Assembly (NCBI RefSeq): GCF_007197775.1 | Contig: NZ_CP041638.1 | Location: 3,472,001 to 3,536,000 of the forward strand | Direction of reading: 5' to 3' | DNA length: 64,000 nt | DNA from: Thalassotalea sp. PS06 | GTDB lineage: Bacteria; Pseudomonadota; Gammaproteobacteria; Enterobacterales; Alteromonadaceae | In this document: piece after piece, positions 34,194 to 42,549 of the stretch | How positions within the stretch are numbered: the stretch's first letter is position 1 | Layout of the letters: each line of letters starts with the position of its first letter | The notes under the pieces: generated by a model | Databases searched by the model: none | What the model was told of the DNA's origin: nothing | What the model saw: only the letters and a program-made list of their open reading frames with translations | Made by a program: the position numbers and the translations under genes

Positions 34194-35104
34194 ACAGTAA
34201 CCTATTAAACGATTATCGCCCACGTCGCAGTGCTTTGTATGTACCAGGACATCAACGTCGATTTATCGAAAAAGCCCGTCGACTGAATGCCGATTGTATC
34301 ATCTTCGATTTACAGGAATCGGTACCACCAGCGGGGAAAGATGATGCCCGTGCATTATTGGCACAAGAGCTTACCGACAGCAACTTCGGGTACTCGGAGC
34401 GTATCGTTCGTGTCAATAAACTCGATTCTCCCTGGGGCATGGATGATTTAAAAGCCATCGCTTCTTTGGATATCGATGCCGTATTGTTTCCGAATATTGA
34501 ATCAAAAGATGAGTTGCTGCGAGCTATCGATGCTCTGGATCAAGCCGGTGGTAGTGGCAAATCAGTGATGGCCAATATCGAATCCCCTATGGGGGTTTTA
34601 CGCGCCGAAGAAATCGCCGGTTGTAGCGAACGCTTAACCACGATTGTCATGGGAACCAGTGACTTAGCCAATTCCCTGCGCGTTAACCTGACGCTAGACA
34701 GACAAGGGCTTATTACTTACCTGTCGATGTGTTTACTTGCCGCCCGTGCTCATCATAAAAGCATTATTGACGGACCGCATTTTAATCTTAAAGACGTGGT
34801 TGCCTGTGAATACAGCTGTCGTCAGGCCCGTGACTTAGGCTTTGATGGTAAAGCGGTAATTCACCCGGTACAGCTTACCTATACCAATGATGCGATGACA
34901 CCAAAGCGCGAAGATGTCGCTAAAGCCAAAGCCATTATTGCAGCCATTAATCAGGCCAATGAACAAGGCCAGTCGGTAGCCGTAATTGAAGATAGAATCA
35001 TCGAACCTTGTTTGGAACACTGGGCAAATCGAGTTCTGTGTCTTTGCGATATGGTAAATAAAATTGGCCAAAGTGAATTGTTAGGTCCGGAGAAAAAGCG
35101 ATGA
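34190..35104 (+). CDS. CitE-like CoA-ester lyase (HpcH/HpaI family)
   Basis: A 304-residue protein of normal CitE length. RSALYVPGHQRRFIEKA is the CoA-binding start; CIIFDLQESVPPAGKDDAR, IVRVNKLDSPWG, VLFPNIES, MANIESPMGV (metal Glu) and VMGTSDLANSL (metal Asp) follow, with AVIHPVQL near the end. The usual DLEDSV is DLQESV here. Overall plan is that of malyl-CoA/beta-methylmalyl-CoA or citramalyl-CoA lyases. It overlaps both neighbours by four bases (ATGA). With the mesaconyl-CoA-type hydratase encoded next, cleavage of beta-methylmalyl-CoA to glyoxylate and propionyl-CoA is the best guess. Confidence 0.88.
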   Translation: MNSNLLNDYRPRRSALYVPGHQRRFIEKARRLNADCIIFDLQESVPPAGKDDARALLAQELTDSNFGYSERIVRVNKLDSPWGMDDLKAIASLDIDAVLFPNIESKDELLRAIDALDQAGGSGKSVMANIESPMGVLRAEEIAGCSERLTTIVMGTSDLANSLRVNLTLDRQGLITYLSMCLLAARAHHKSIIDGPHFNLKDVVACEYSCRQARDLGFDGKAVIHPVQLTYTNDAMTPKREDVAKAKAIIAAINQANEQGQSVAVIEDRIIEPCLEHWANRVLCLCDMVNKIGQSELLGPEKKR

Positions 35105-36195
35105 TTCAAGACACCCAAAGCAATCAGGATAACTATCTGGCCACCCCCAGCGGTTTATTCTTTGAAGATTTTAGTCTGCATCAAAATCTGGTTCATGGCG
35201 TGCCGCGCACCATCAGTGAAGGTGATGTCAGTTTATATATCGCCCTTACCGGTTCTCGTTTCGCTTTAAACTGTGCCGAAACCGTGGCCCGCAGCGCCGG
35301 TTTTTACCGGACGCCGGTGGACAACCTTCTGGTGTTTCATATCGCCTTTGGTAAAACCGTAAATGATATTTCCTTGAATGCTGTCGCCAACCTTGGCTAT
35401 GCCGAAGTATTGTTTAATACCCCGGTATTTACTGGCGACACCTTAGAGGTAACCAGTACGGTTATCGGTTTGAAGGAAAACTCTAACGGTAAAACCGGCA
35501 TCGTTTACGTACATTCCGTGGCGACCAATCAACACCATCAGGTGGTGCTGTCTTTTAAACGCTGGGTAATGGTACATAAACGCAATTTTAACTCGCATAT
35601 CGACAACCCAGTGATCCCAAAATTGCTAGCCGCGGTCGATAGCGAAGAGCAGGTGGTTCCAAAAAATCTCGACTTAAAGCTTTGGAAAGATCATTACAGT
35701 GACCATCAGCTGAAGGCCGATGATTTTAAACCAGGCGATACCCTGTTTCATCGCGACGGTATTACTTTAAATGACAGCGAGCACTCGATGGCGACGCGTC
35801 TTTACCAAAATAACGCTCGGGTACATTTTGATCAGCACATGATGGACAACACCCCAGCGGGTAAACGTTTAGTTTATGGTGGCCACATTATTTCTTTATG
35901 CCGGGCTCTGTCATACAACGGCCTGGGCAATGGTATCTGGTTAAGCGCGATTCACGGTGGCACCCATGCCAATCCAAGCTATGCCGGAGACACCATTTAC
36001 TGTCAGTCGAAGATACTTGAGGTCAAGCAATTTAATCGCCGCGATGATATGGCACTGGTACGCATTCAGAGTCTTGGTATTAAAAATAATACGCCGGATA
36101 ACATGGAGTATTTAAGCAAACAAGATAATGGCCGCACCCGCTATCACCCGGATGTGGTGCTGGATATTGATTACAGCGTGCTAATGCGTCGCTAA
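35101..36195 (+). CDS. MaoC family hydratase, mesaconyl-CoA hydratase type
   Basis: A 364-residue protein with two hot-dog domains. The opening FFEDFSLHQNLVHGVPRTI, then SEGDVSLYIALTGSRFAL, LVFHIAFGKTV, ISLNAVANLGYA, GKTGIVYVHSV and VYGGHIISLCRALS strongly recall mesaconyl-CoA hydratase (Mch, beta-methylmalyl-CoA dehydratase) of the ethylmalonyl-CoA and 3-hydroxypropionate pathways, and the length is that of Mch (about 345). It hydrates mesaconyl-CoA to beta-methylmalyl-CoA. The overlap with the lyase gene supports consecutive steps. The recall is from memory, so the specific substrate is inference; the MaoC assignment is firm. Confidence 0.88.
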   Translation: MIQDTQSNQDNYLATPSGLFFEDFSLHQNLVHGVPRTISEGDVSLYIALTGSRFALNCAETVARSAGFYRTPVDNLLVFHIAFGKTVNDISLNAVANLGYAEVLFNTPVFTGDTLEVTSTVIGLKENSNGKTGIVYVHSVATNQHHQVVLSFKRWVMVHKRNFNSHIDNPVIPKLLAAVDSEEQVVPKNLDLKLWKDHYSDHQLKADDFKPGDTLFHRDGITLNDSEHSMATRLYQNNARVHFDQHMMDNTPAGKRLVYGGHIISLCRALSYNGLGNGIWLSAIHGGTHANPSYAGDTIYCQSKILEVKQFNRRDDMALVRIQSLGIKNNTPDNMEYLSKQDNGRTRYHPDVVLDIDYSVLMRR

Positions 36196-36359
36196 TTTGT
36201 CTTTTTTGTTTTAGGAAAGCCATCTTTATAAGTCGTGTTTGCAGTTTATAAACCTCTAAGTAAGACAGCCATAAAAACGGAATACTTACTTAATCAATTT
36301 CTGTCTACTTCCTCGGACCGCAATTGAATAAATCGATACACTTTTAAAGGTGATATTCC

Positions 36360-36397
36360 AGGGCCTGACAATGTGTTTTCTATCAGGCCCTTTTTCT
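36360..36397 (+). terminator. Rho-independent terminator downstream of the acyl-CoA operon
   Basis: Stem AGGGCCTGA / TCAGGCCCT with a 14-base loop, followed by TTTTCTTT. It lies 165 bases after the MaoC stop. Confidence 0.7.
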
Positions 36398-36632
36398 TTA
36401 AACCGCCAAATGAGTATCCGGTGACCAACCCTTATCACTAATATTTCCCAAACTAAGACACCCACATTAGGACAGGAAATCAACGCTGTACTTAAGGTTG
36501 CTAAGCCATCCAATATTCAGTTATTAAATCCAATTGAATTAAAGTCACTCCCAATATCAATCCCTCTATATCCCCATTTATGACTAGTGATCGCTTAATT
36601 CTCTCTCATCATTTAGTAATCTTTTTTCTTGA

Positions 36633-36642
36633 GACACCCATA
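36633..36642 (-). repeat. Inverted REP motif upstream of the transposase
   Basis: GACACCCATA is the reverse complement of TATGGGTGTC, the core of the tandem repeats downstream of the transposase. The flank ATCAAG/CTTGAT also resembles the ATCAAG that precedes the downstream cores. A weaker copy, GACACCCAC, is at 36457-36465. Confidence 0.65.
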
Positions 36643-36783
36643 TCAAGTCGCTCTGAAACTTTGCAATGAAGTTTTGTTAATAGCAAATTATACTTTGAAC
36701 CTATACGGTAAAAAATATGTACGCAAGAAAGCAATCTCCGCTGATTGGCTACGCTGAAAATAGTTACAACAAGGAGATTCGAT

Positions 36784-37758
36784 TTGCCAACACCACGCAA
36801 TAAGCAAATATGTCTGAAAGCCACTCCGTATTATCACTGCATCAGTCGATGTGTTCGTCGCGCATACTTATGCGGTCAAGATATTGCATCGGACCGGTCC
36901 TATGAACACCGACGTGGCTGGATTGAGAAAAGATTGCTTTTTCTTGCAAAGGTATTTTGTATAGATGTTTGCGCTTATGCCGTCATGAGTAATCATTGTC
37001 ACGTGGTTCTTCATGTCGATGAAGATAAATCAGCCAAGTTATCTGATTTAGAAGTGGTTGAGCGATGGCATAAACTTTGTAAAGGAACTTTGATCACTCA
37101 ATCATACGTAAAGAACGAACCTGTTGCTGAATATGCACGTGATTCTTTGGAGAAAACTATTGCCACATATCGAAAGCGATTATCTGATATTAGTTGGTTC
37201 ATGCGGCTATTAAACGAACCTATAGCAAGAATGGCAAATGCTGAAGACGAATGTACTGGTCGCTTTTGGGAGGGCCGATTTATCAGTCAGGCTCTTCTGG
37301 ATGAATCTGCGTTGATAGCCTGTATGGCCTATGTGGATTTAAATCCTGTACGTGCTGGCATATCTGACAAGCCAAGCAACTCCGAATATACAAGTATAAA
37401 ACGCCGCGTCAAGGCAGCATTGAATCGTTCGAGCATTAAACCATTGCTACCTTTTAAAGGGCAATTAGGGTCAAATTCGGAAACCTATCTTCCATTACGG
37501 ATGGATGATTACATCGATTTACTAGAAATTTCAGCATCTGCGATTGTAAATGAAAATCATCAAGTCATTTCATATAAGCCACCAAATGCTCTTAAAAGTT
37601 TGAACCTGACACCACTCAACTGGTTTCTTTTAAGCACTAAATTTAATACCTACTTCAAAGGTGCTGTCGGGACAATCGATTCACTCACCAAACATTCTGA
37701 AATTCAAAAAAGGATGCGAAGATTGAACATCGGAATAAGTAAAAGGCTACTTGGATAG
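36784..37758 (+). CDS. REP-associated tyrosine transposase (RAYT, IS200-like Y1 family)
   Basis: A 324-residue protein starting at TTG behind AAGGAGA. The start MPTPRNKQICLKATPYYHC, SRCVRRAYLCG, the metal-binding HUH motif in AVMSNHCHVVLH (His-Cys-His), FWEGRFISQALLD and YVDLNPVRAG are the marks of the long RAYT group. RAYT proteins are single-copy relatives of IS200/IS605 transposases that nick and join single-stranded REP hairpins. TATGGGTGTC motifs in opposite orientation lie on both sides, probably its substrate. A longer frame from TTG 36745 lacks a ribosome site and was rejected. Confidence 0.92.
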   Translation: MPTPRNKQICLKATPYYHCISRCVRRAYLCGQDIASDRSYEHRRGWIEKRLLFLAKVFCIDVCAYAVMSNHCHVVLHVDEDKSAKLSDLEVVERWHKLCKGTLITQSYVKNEPVAEYARDSLEKTIATYRKRLSDISWFMRLLNEPIARMANAEDECTGRFWEGRFISQALLDESALIACMAYVDLNPVRAGISDKPSNSEYTSIKRRVKAALNRSSIKPLLPFKGQLGSNSETYLPLRMDDYIDLLEISASAIVNENHQVISYKPPNALKSLNLTPLNWFLLSTKFNTYFKGAVGTIDSLTKHSEIQKRMRRLNIGISKRLLG

Positions 37759-38149
37759 CGAATATCGTTTCAGTTTTTTATTTCTTCTAAATAGCTAGCA
37801 AAGCGCTTTCAGTTCCCTCCGCCTGGAAACGGTCGAAAGCGTTCTTCTTCCTGAAGTAAACTTGGGGTGCTCTGACTGACTAGCAGCGCCACTCGTAAAA
37901 TGCTTTGCAAAAATATTAACCCTCAATTTAATCAAAAAAAATGAATTTTGTATGGGTGTCACAATTGGATTTATGAAAATGAATCAAGTATGGGTGTCAC
38001 AATTAGATTTATGAAAATGAATCAAGTATGGGTGGCTTAATGAGTTTTTATTCCGCAATACTGCCATATGTCATCACCTGAGAGTTATTCGCTCGAGTTT
38101 TCCCTGATACTGTGGTTAGATGATTAAAAAATAACAATAATGCAGCAGC
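37759..38149. other. Region between transposase and symporter
   Basis: It contains an imperfect hairpin with GCGCTTTC / GAAAGCG arms (37803-37841) and, from 37943, the tandem 38-bp repeats of the REP element. No gene. Confidence 0.6.
37943..38044. repeat. 38-bp tandem repeat downstream of the RAYT gene (2.7 units)
   Basis: Units at 37943-37980 and 37981-38018 are nearly identical; a partial third runs 38019-38044. Each holds GTATGGGTGTCACAATT (GTATGGGTGGC in the third) and ends TTTATGAAAAT. The core matches, inverted, the motif upstream of the transposase. Confidence 0.88.
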
Positions 38150-39607
38150 ATGGACTACTCGACCACCGTCTTAATTACCCTAATCGGTTATAAACTCATT
38201 CTTATCGCCATTGGTTTTTGGAGTCAGAAACGCACCAAAAGCAGTGAGGATTACTTTATTGGTGGTCGCACTCTTGGACCTTGGGTAGCGGCAGTGAGTT
38301 CTGCGGCTAGTGCGTCTTCTGCCTGGACATTATTGGGGATGAGCGGTGCAGCTTATACTATGGGTGTCTCAGCAATTTGGATAGTCCCTGCTGTGGTGCT
38401 TGGTTATTGCTTTAACTGGATATGGCTAGCACCGCGACTGCAGAAACTGGCGGCTGAACAACAGGCAATAACTCTGTCCGAGCTCATTGCTCATCAGACC
38501 GGACAATGGCGCAAACCGATTCTGTATCTGGCCACATTCTGTATCGTCTTTTCATTCACCTTTTATATCGCTGCGCAATTTCAAGCAGCGGGAAACACCT
38601 TCGCCAGCACTTTCGATGTGTCCATGCAAGGTAGCATCATTACCGGTGCCATTATCATTCTGATTTATACCTTGTTAGGCGGCTTCTGGGCGGTGAGTAT
38701 TACCGACACCTTGCAAGGATTATTAATGGCATGTGCGGCAGTGATCCTGCCAGTGGCGGGTTTAATAACGCTTGGCGGTCCGGGTGAGTTATGGCAACAA
38801 ATGTCACTAGCCTTTAGCAGTGAGCAGATGCGCCTTACCGGTCCACATTCTGGCTTGGTCGGCCTGGCATTTGTTATTGGTTTATTGGGGATAGGTCTGG
38901 GTAATCCGGGTCAGCCGCATGTGGTTAATCGGATGATGGCTCTGCGGGACAAACGCGCCGTACAACAGGCAAAAGTCATCGCCATTGGCTGGTCAATGGT
39001 GGTCATTACCGGCATGTTGACTCTTGGCTGGTGTGCAAAAGTCATTATTGAACCGGTGAGTAACGGTGAACAGGCGTTACTAGATTTCACCAACCAACTG
39101 TTTCCACCAGTCGTGGCTGGCATCATGATAGCGGCGATATTGTCGGCAATCATGTCCACTGCAGATAGCCAGCTATTAGTGAGTGCATCCGCCATTTCCT
39201 ATGATATGAAAAACCGCCACAGTGAAGAACAAGCGGCTCACTCATTATTTGGTTCACGATTGACTGTGGCTATTATGTGTGTCCTGTCAGTTGGAATCGC
39301 ATTGTTCGCTCCAGAAGATATTTTTTCCCGGGTGCTCTTTGCCTGGAACGCCCTCGGAGCAGCATTCGGTCCGGTTTTAATTGTACGCTTGCTGGGAAAA
39401 CCCATATCAGGCAAAGCGGCGTTTACTTCGATGTTTGTCGGATTTTTTGGTGCTGTTCTGTTGAGTTTATTTGATTCGCCACCAGGAGATTATCCGGAGC
39501 GGATAATTCCTTTTGTATTAGCATTTTACATCGCTTATCTGGGAAGATTGCCAGCACCTGAACCCTCCGGGCAAACAAACAAATCAAGGGCTACAGAGAA
39601 TTCTTGA
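38150..39607 (+). CDS. Sodium:solute symporter (PutP-like)
   Basis: A 485-residue membrane protein with about 13 helices. EDYFIGGRTLGPWVAAVSSAAS is the SSS-family signature around helices 1-2, GNPGQPHVVNRMMA and AAILSAIMSTADSQLL (sodium-site helix 8) are the PutP group motifs. Proline is the usual substrate of close relatives, with coupled sodium entry at the inner membrane; a different amino or organic acid is possible. It is a single gene between the REP repeats and the cyclophilin gene. Confidence 0.9.
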   Translation: MDYSTTVLITLIGYKLILIAIGFWSQKRTKSSEDYFIGGRTLGPWVAAVSSAASASSAWTLLGMSGAAYTMGVSAIWIVPAVVLGYCFNWIWLAPRLQKLAAEQQAITLSELIAHQTGQWRKPILYLATFCIVFSFTFYIAAQFQAAGNTFASTFDVSMQGSIITGAIIILIYTLLGGFWAVSITDTLQGLLMACAAVILPVAGLITLGGPGELWQQMSLAFSSEQMRLTGPHSGLVGLAFVIGLLGIGLGNPGQPHVVNRMMALRDKRAVQQAKVIAIGWSMVVITGMLTLGWCAKVIIEPVSNGEQALLDFTNQLFPPVVAGIMIAAILSAIMSTADSQLLVSASAISYDMKNRHSEEQAAHSLFGSRLTVAIMCVLSVGIALFAPEDIFSRVLFAWNALGAAFGPVLIVRLLGKPISGKAAFTSMFVGFFGAVLLSLFDSPPGDYPERIIPFVLAFYIAYLGRLPAPEPSGQTNKSRATENS

Positions 39608-39736
39608 TGAATTTTTCATCTTTTTCGATTACTCTTGCCAAAATAATAAAAACTTCGTACTCGCTGATGGGTAATTAACGACCAAAACAAGGTGGCTCAT
39701 CAGCCCTAAAAGAATAACCATTTTTGGGAAAAGCTA

Positions 39737-40669
39737 ATGAAATTTTCAAAAACTAAACTCTTGTGTAATGCACTTGCATTAACCGCAGCCGCATTTGTCA
39801 CCAATGCCCAGGCAACCGTTGTCCACTTTAAAACCAACATGGGTGACTTCGATGTAAACCTGTTTGATTCTTCAACGCCTGAAACCGTAGCAAATTTCCT
39901 TAGTTACGTAGAAGCTGGTAGCTACAACAATAGTATTGTGCACCGTTCAGTGCCTGATTTCGTTACCCAGGGTGGTGGATTTACTTACTTTGTTGAAGAC
40001 AACACTGTTGATGTAACACCGGCCTTTGATCCTGTCATCAACGAACCGGTATTTTCTAATGTCCGCGGCACAATTGCCATGGCTAAGTTAGGCGGCGACC
40101 CAGATAGCGCCACCAGCCAGTGGTTTTTTAATATCGAAGACAACAGCGCCAATCTCGATATTCAAAATGGTGGTTTTACCGTATTTGGTGTAGTGATGGC
40201 TGAAGGCATGGAAGTGGTTGATGCTATCAATGCATTGGAACGCTATAACCTTGGCGGTGCATTTGATAGTGCGCCTTTGATCAGTCTGCCGGCCGAAGGC
40301 GAAGATATTACCAATGAGCATCTGGTTATCATTGATTCGATTACGGTAACGAACAGTAATACCGACACCAATCTGGAGTTATTACCGCCTGCAACCACTG
40401 ATACTGACCACGACGGTTATCCAAACGATGAAGATGCGTTTCCAGAAGATGAAACTGAATGGTTAGATTCTGACAACGATGGTATTGGTAACAACGCAGA
40501 CACCGATGATGACAATGACGGCGTTGCTGACGTTAATGACGCCTACCCGCTAGACCCTACACGCTCTGAGCGTGAAAGCAACAGTTCATCCGGTGGCGGT
40601 AGTTTCTCATTATGGGGCTTATTGGCATTAGGTATCTTTGCACGTTTTCGACGCACTGCTAAAAAGTAA
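39737..40669 (+). CDS. Exported cyclophilin-type peptidyl-prolyl isomerase with TSP3 repeats and GlyGly-CTERM tail
   Basis: A 310-residue protein in four parts. A signal peptide ends at AQA (residue 26). The cyclophilin domain (about 28-200) keeps the catalytic Arg in IVHRSVPDFVTQGGG, the Gln/Phe pair, GTIAMA and SQWFFN. Residues about 225-275 are thrombospondin type 3-like calcium repeats (DTDHDGYPNDEDAFP, DSDNDGIGNNADTDDDNDG). The end SSGGGSFSLWGLLALGIF plus FRR is a GlyGly-CTERM sorting tail, cleaved by a rhombosortase and exported by type II secretion in known cases. A surface-displayed foldase is the inferred role. Confidence 0.92.
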   Translation: MKFSKTKLLCNALALTAAAFVTNAQATVVHFKTNMGDFDVNLFDSSTPETVANFLSYVEAGSYNNSIVHRSVPDFVTQGGGFTYFVEDNTVDVTPAFDPVINEPVFSNVRGTIAMAKLGGDPDSATSQWFFNIEDNSANLDIQNGGFTVFGVVMAEGMEVVDAINALERYNLGGAFDSAPLISLPAEGEDITNEHLVIIDSITVTNSNTDTNLELLPPATTDTDHDGYPNDEDAFPEDETEWLDSDNDGIGNNADTDDDNDGVADVNDAYPLDPTRSERESNSSSGGGSFSLWGLLALGIFARFRRTAKK

Positions 40670-40681
40670 TATCTGGCGTTA

Positions 40682-41044
40682 ATGTTTAAAGCCAGATATT
40701 TCATTCTAAAAGCGCCAGCTCGTACCATAAAAATTAAACGCAAACGCAGTAGCATCAGTCTGAAAAGGCAGATGCTACTATTAAAGGCAGCGTTAAATCA
40801 GGAAAAGGATGAAACCCGGGAAATGCTGATCATTTATCGGCAATACACCAAAGGGCAGGCATCGAAGGAACAGCTGGCTCAGGCTAACGAGCAATTTCTT
40901 GATGTGCTTAAAGGCATTGGTCTTGGCGTATTTGCGGTCCTGCCTTTTGCACCCATCACCATTCCCGTGGTTATTAAAGTCGGTCAATGGGTCGGGGTTG
41001 ATATCCTGCCAAGTTCATTTTCCGATAGCAAAGCACGAAAATAG
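40682..41044 (+). CDS. Small membrane-associated protein with LETM1-like segment
   Basis: A 120-residue protein with a very basic N-terminus (about 15 Arg/Lys in the first 30 residues), a helical middle (LLLKAALNQEKDETREML) and a hydrophobic segment FLDVLKGIGLGVFAVLPFAPITIP. The L..G....LP..P..IP......G...LP..F order resembles the core of LETM1-type proteins, but the match is short and I give it as a hint only. The gene starts 12 bases after the cyclophilin stop, so cotranscription is possible. Confidence 0.6.
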   Translation: MFKARYFILKAPARTIKIKRKRSSISLKRQMLLLKAALNQEKDETREMLIIYRQYTKGQASKEQLAQANEQFLDVLKGIGLGVFAVLPFAPITIPVVIKVGQWVGVDILPSSFSDSKARK

Positions 41045-41310
41045 AACACTAGCAAAAACCAAATACAGAAATCTGGGAATGGGCGTGCCAGCAAAGCGTT
41101 ATCATTCCCATTCGCTCCTTCCCCAAAACCTTATGGTCTCACTATTCATCACAAACCGGCGGAATTAACTCACGCCGGGTAATTGTGTATTCGTTAGCAT
41201 TGATTACTAAGGATAAACTACGAAAGACCGTGTATCTTTTACTTTATCTATTGATTTTAAAGGATTTTTATATTAACTTTAAAAATGAACGACGAAACGG
41301 GGGAATGCAC

Positions 41311-41568
41311 ATGAACAAAGTTATTGTCTGCCTAATGGCGGTTTTTCTAAGCGCCTGTAGCGCAGTTAATCAACAAAATAACTCACAAATGCATGTGGTG
41401 TACAATTCAGATAATACCATCGACAGCGTCCATACCAGTGAAGAGCGCTGTGAAGGTAAAGCGATTCGCGAGAATATTCGCCGGGAAGCAGACTGGAATG
41501 TCACCAATAAGCCACATGAACGTACTCGAATTGGCGATCAACGTTTAGTGGTTGCAACCTGTCGCTAA
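41311..41568 (+). CDS. Small hypothetical lipoprotein
   Basis: An 85-residue lipoprotein from ATG 41311 (ACGGGGGA upstream): lipobox LSAC (Cys15), mature part with two more cysteines (SEERCEGKAI and the last VATCR) and a short beta-rich segment. A longer in-frame start at 41185 would add a leader without ribosome site. No family recognised. A hairpin follows the stop. Confidence 0.65.
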   Translation: MNKVIVCLMAVFLSACSAVNQQNNSQMHVVYNSDNTIDSVHTSEERCEGKAIRENIRREADWNVTNKPHERTRIGDQRLVVATCR

Positions 41569-41576
41569 CCGCTTTT

Positions 41577-41603
41577 GGGTTGAACCCGCTCAAGGTTCAA
41601 CCC
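41577..41603. terminator. Bidirectional hairpin between convergent genes
   Basis: Perfect stem GGGTTGAACC / GGTTCAACCC, 7-base loop, between the ends of the lipoprotein and the XRE gene. The T-tract is poor on both sides, so its strength is uncertain. Confidence 0.6.
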
Positions 41604-41604
41604 A

Positions 41605-41820
41605 TTAATCTTGCTGTCGATACTCAAATACTTCATTAATCGGCGTAGAGAATACATCGGCGATCTTAAACGCCACTTCCAGTGATGGCGAATACTTACC
41701 CTTCTCTATAGCAACCACCGTTTGTCTCGATACTTTGATGGCATCTGCCAGTGCCTGTTGCGTCATTTCATCATGCTCAAATCGTAAACGACGAATATGA
41801 TTGCTGATCACTTTCGCCAT
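41605..41820 (-). CDS. XRE-family helix-turn-helix regulator (short, YozG/PlcR-like)
   Basis: A 71-residue protein that is almost only an HTH_3 domain: IRRLRFEHDEMTQQALADAIKVSRQTVVAIEKGKYSPSLEVAFKIADVF, given here in the parts MTQQALADAIKVSRQT and VAIEKGKYSPSLEVA. Such short regulators with the RQTV..IE.GKY.PSL pattern often control the adjacent membrane-protein gene. ATG 41820 is the natural start (GAGG upstream); an earlier in-frame start would overlap the neighbour. It starts one base after the stop of the upstream membrane-protein gene, so the two are an operon. Confidence 0.9.
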   Translation of the reverse strand: MAKVISNHIRRLRFEHDEMTQQALADAIKVSRQTVVAIEKGKYSPSLEVAFKIADVFSTPINEVFEYRQQD

Positions 41821-41821
41821 A

Positions 41822-42280
41822 TTAATAACCTCGGCGGTAATAAAAAACCTGGCTGGCATAGTTGACGATTTCCGCTGCCAACACACCTACCACCAGAATG
41901 TTAAGGGTATTCATCGCCGCTGAAAGCTCATTAAATGCCAGACGATGCTCGTTAAAGTCTACTTTCCAAAGAATGAAGATTGCCATAAACACTACCGCGG
42001 TAAGCACGTGATAGCCATTACGATTGCCTCTTAGCTTAAACATCGACTCCCGTTCATCTTCGCCTTTGTCACTCTCTTTGTGATCAATCAACGCCAGGGT
42101 GGCCTGCAATATGATTTCCCAAACGACTAACATCAGTACGATCCGAACAAATAAATCTGTCAACGTTTCCTCGGTCAAAAGACTGTTTGCGTGCAAGCCC
42201 TGCAAGTGAAAAATATAATAACTAGCAATGGCCAAATTCAGTAGAAGTGACGCCCAGACACTTTTTTCTTTATAAGACAT
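41822..42280 (-). CDS. Four-helix membrane protein paired with the XRE regulator
   Basis: A 152-residue protein with four hydrophobic helices and a charged cytosolic loop HKESDKGEDERESMFKLRGNR. The DERE motif followed by a K-R-x-N-R-x-G-Y segment is typical of small DUF2178-like proteins found beside short XRE regulators. Function unknown. ATG 42280 preferred (GGGGA upstream at 7 bases) over a TTG two codons earlier. It precedes the regulator by one base. Confidence 0.8.
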   Translation of the reverse strand: MSYKEKSVWASLLLNLAIASYYIFHLQGLHANSLLTEETLTDLFVRIVLMLVVWEIILQATLALIDHKESDKGEDERESMFKLRGNRNGYHVLTAVVFMAIFILWKVDFNEHRLAFNELSAAMNTLNILVVGVLAAEIVNYASQVFYYRRGY

Positions 42281-42549
42281 GTTCAATTCCCCAGGCTTTA
42301 GAGCCCTGTGAGTGCAAAATAGATGTAAAAAATATTAGACATGGTGTTAGGTTAGTTTGACATGCATTAGATGTCAAACATTTTTTACATGATGTTATGT
42401 TCATTTGACATTTATCGACAAACCGGGATAACGTATCGAAAAACTGATCCACCAACTTTAGCTGCTGGTATTTAACATTACCGCCATTATCGAAACCTGA
42501 GATACCAATTATCAAACACTGCAAACACCCAGCCTTAAAACTACCTGCA

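Larger units (their letters stand above)
36196..36783. other. Intergenic region before the REP transposase
   Basis: A 588-base gap with a terminator at 36360-36397 and two inverted partial copies of the REP motif of the downstream transposase (36457-36465 and 36633-36642). Otherwise AT-rich with no convincing gene. Confidence 0.6.

Noticed and set aside
36286..36513. A 75-codon minus-strand open frame
   Set aside because: It spans the terminator hairpin at 36360-36397 and shows no protein features.
36745..36783. Longer N-terminus of the transposase from an upstream TTG
   Set aside because: No ribosome site; the family start MPTPRN and a strong AAGGAGA site support 36784.
37943..38044. 38-bp tandem repeats considered as a CRISPR array
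   Set aside because: There are no spacers, and the core matches the REP motif of the adjacent transposase.
38359..38368. Another TATGGGTGTC inside the symporter gene
   Set aside because: It codes Met-Gly-Val in a conserved helix and lacks the 38-bp context, so it is likely coincidence.
40899..41168. An 89-codon plus-strand open frame
   Set aside because: It overlaps the gene at 40682 in another frame and lacks a start signal.
41185..41310. Extended start of the small lipoprotein
   Set aside because: It would bury the lipoprotein signal peptide; the ATG at 41311 has a good ribosome site.
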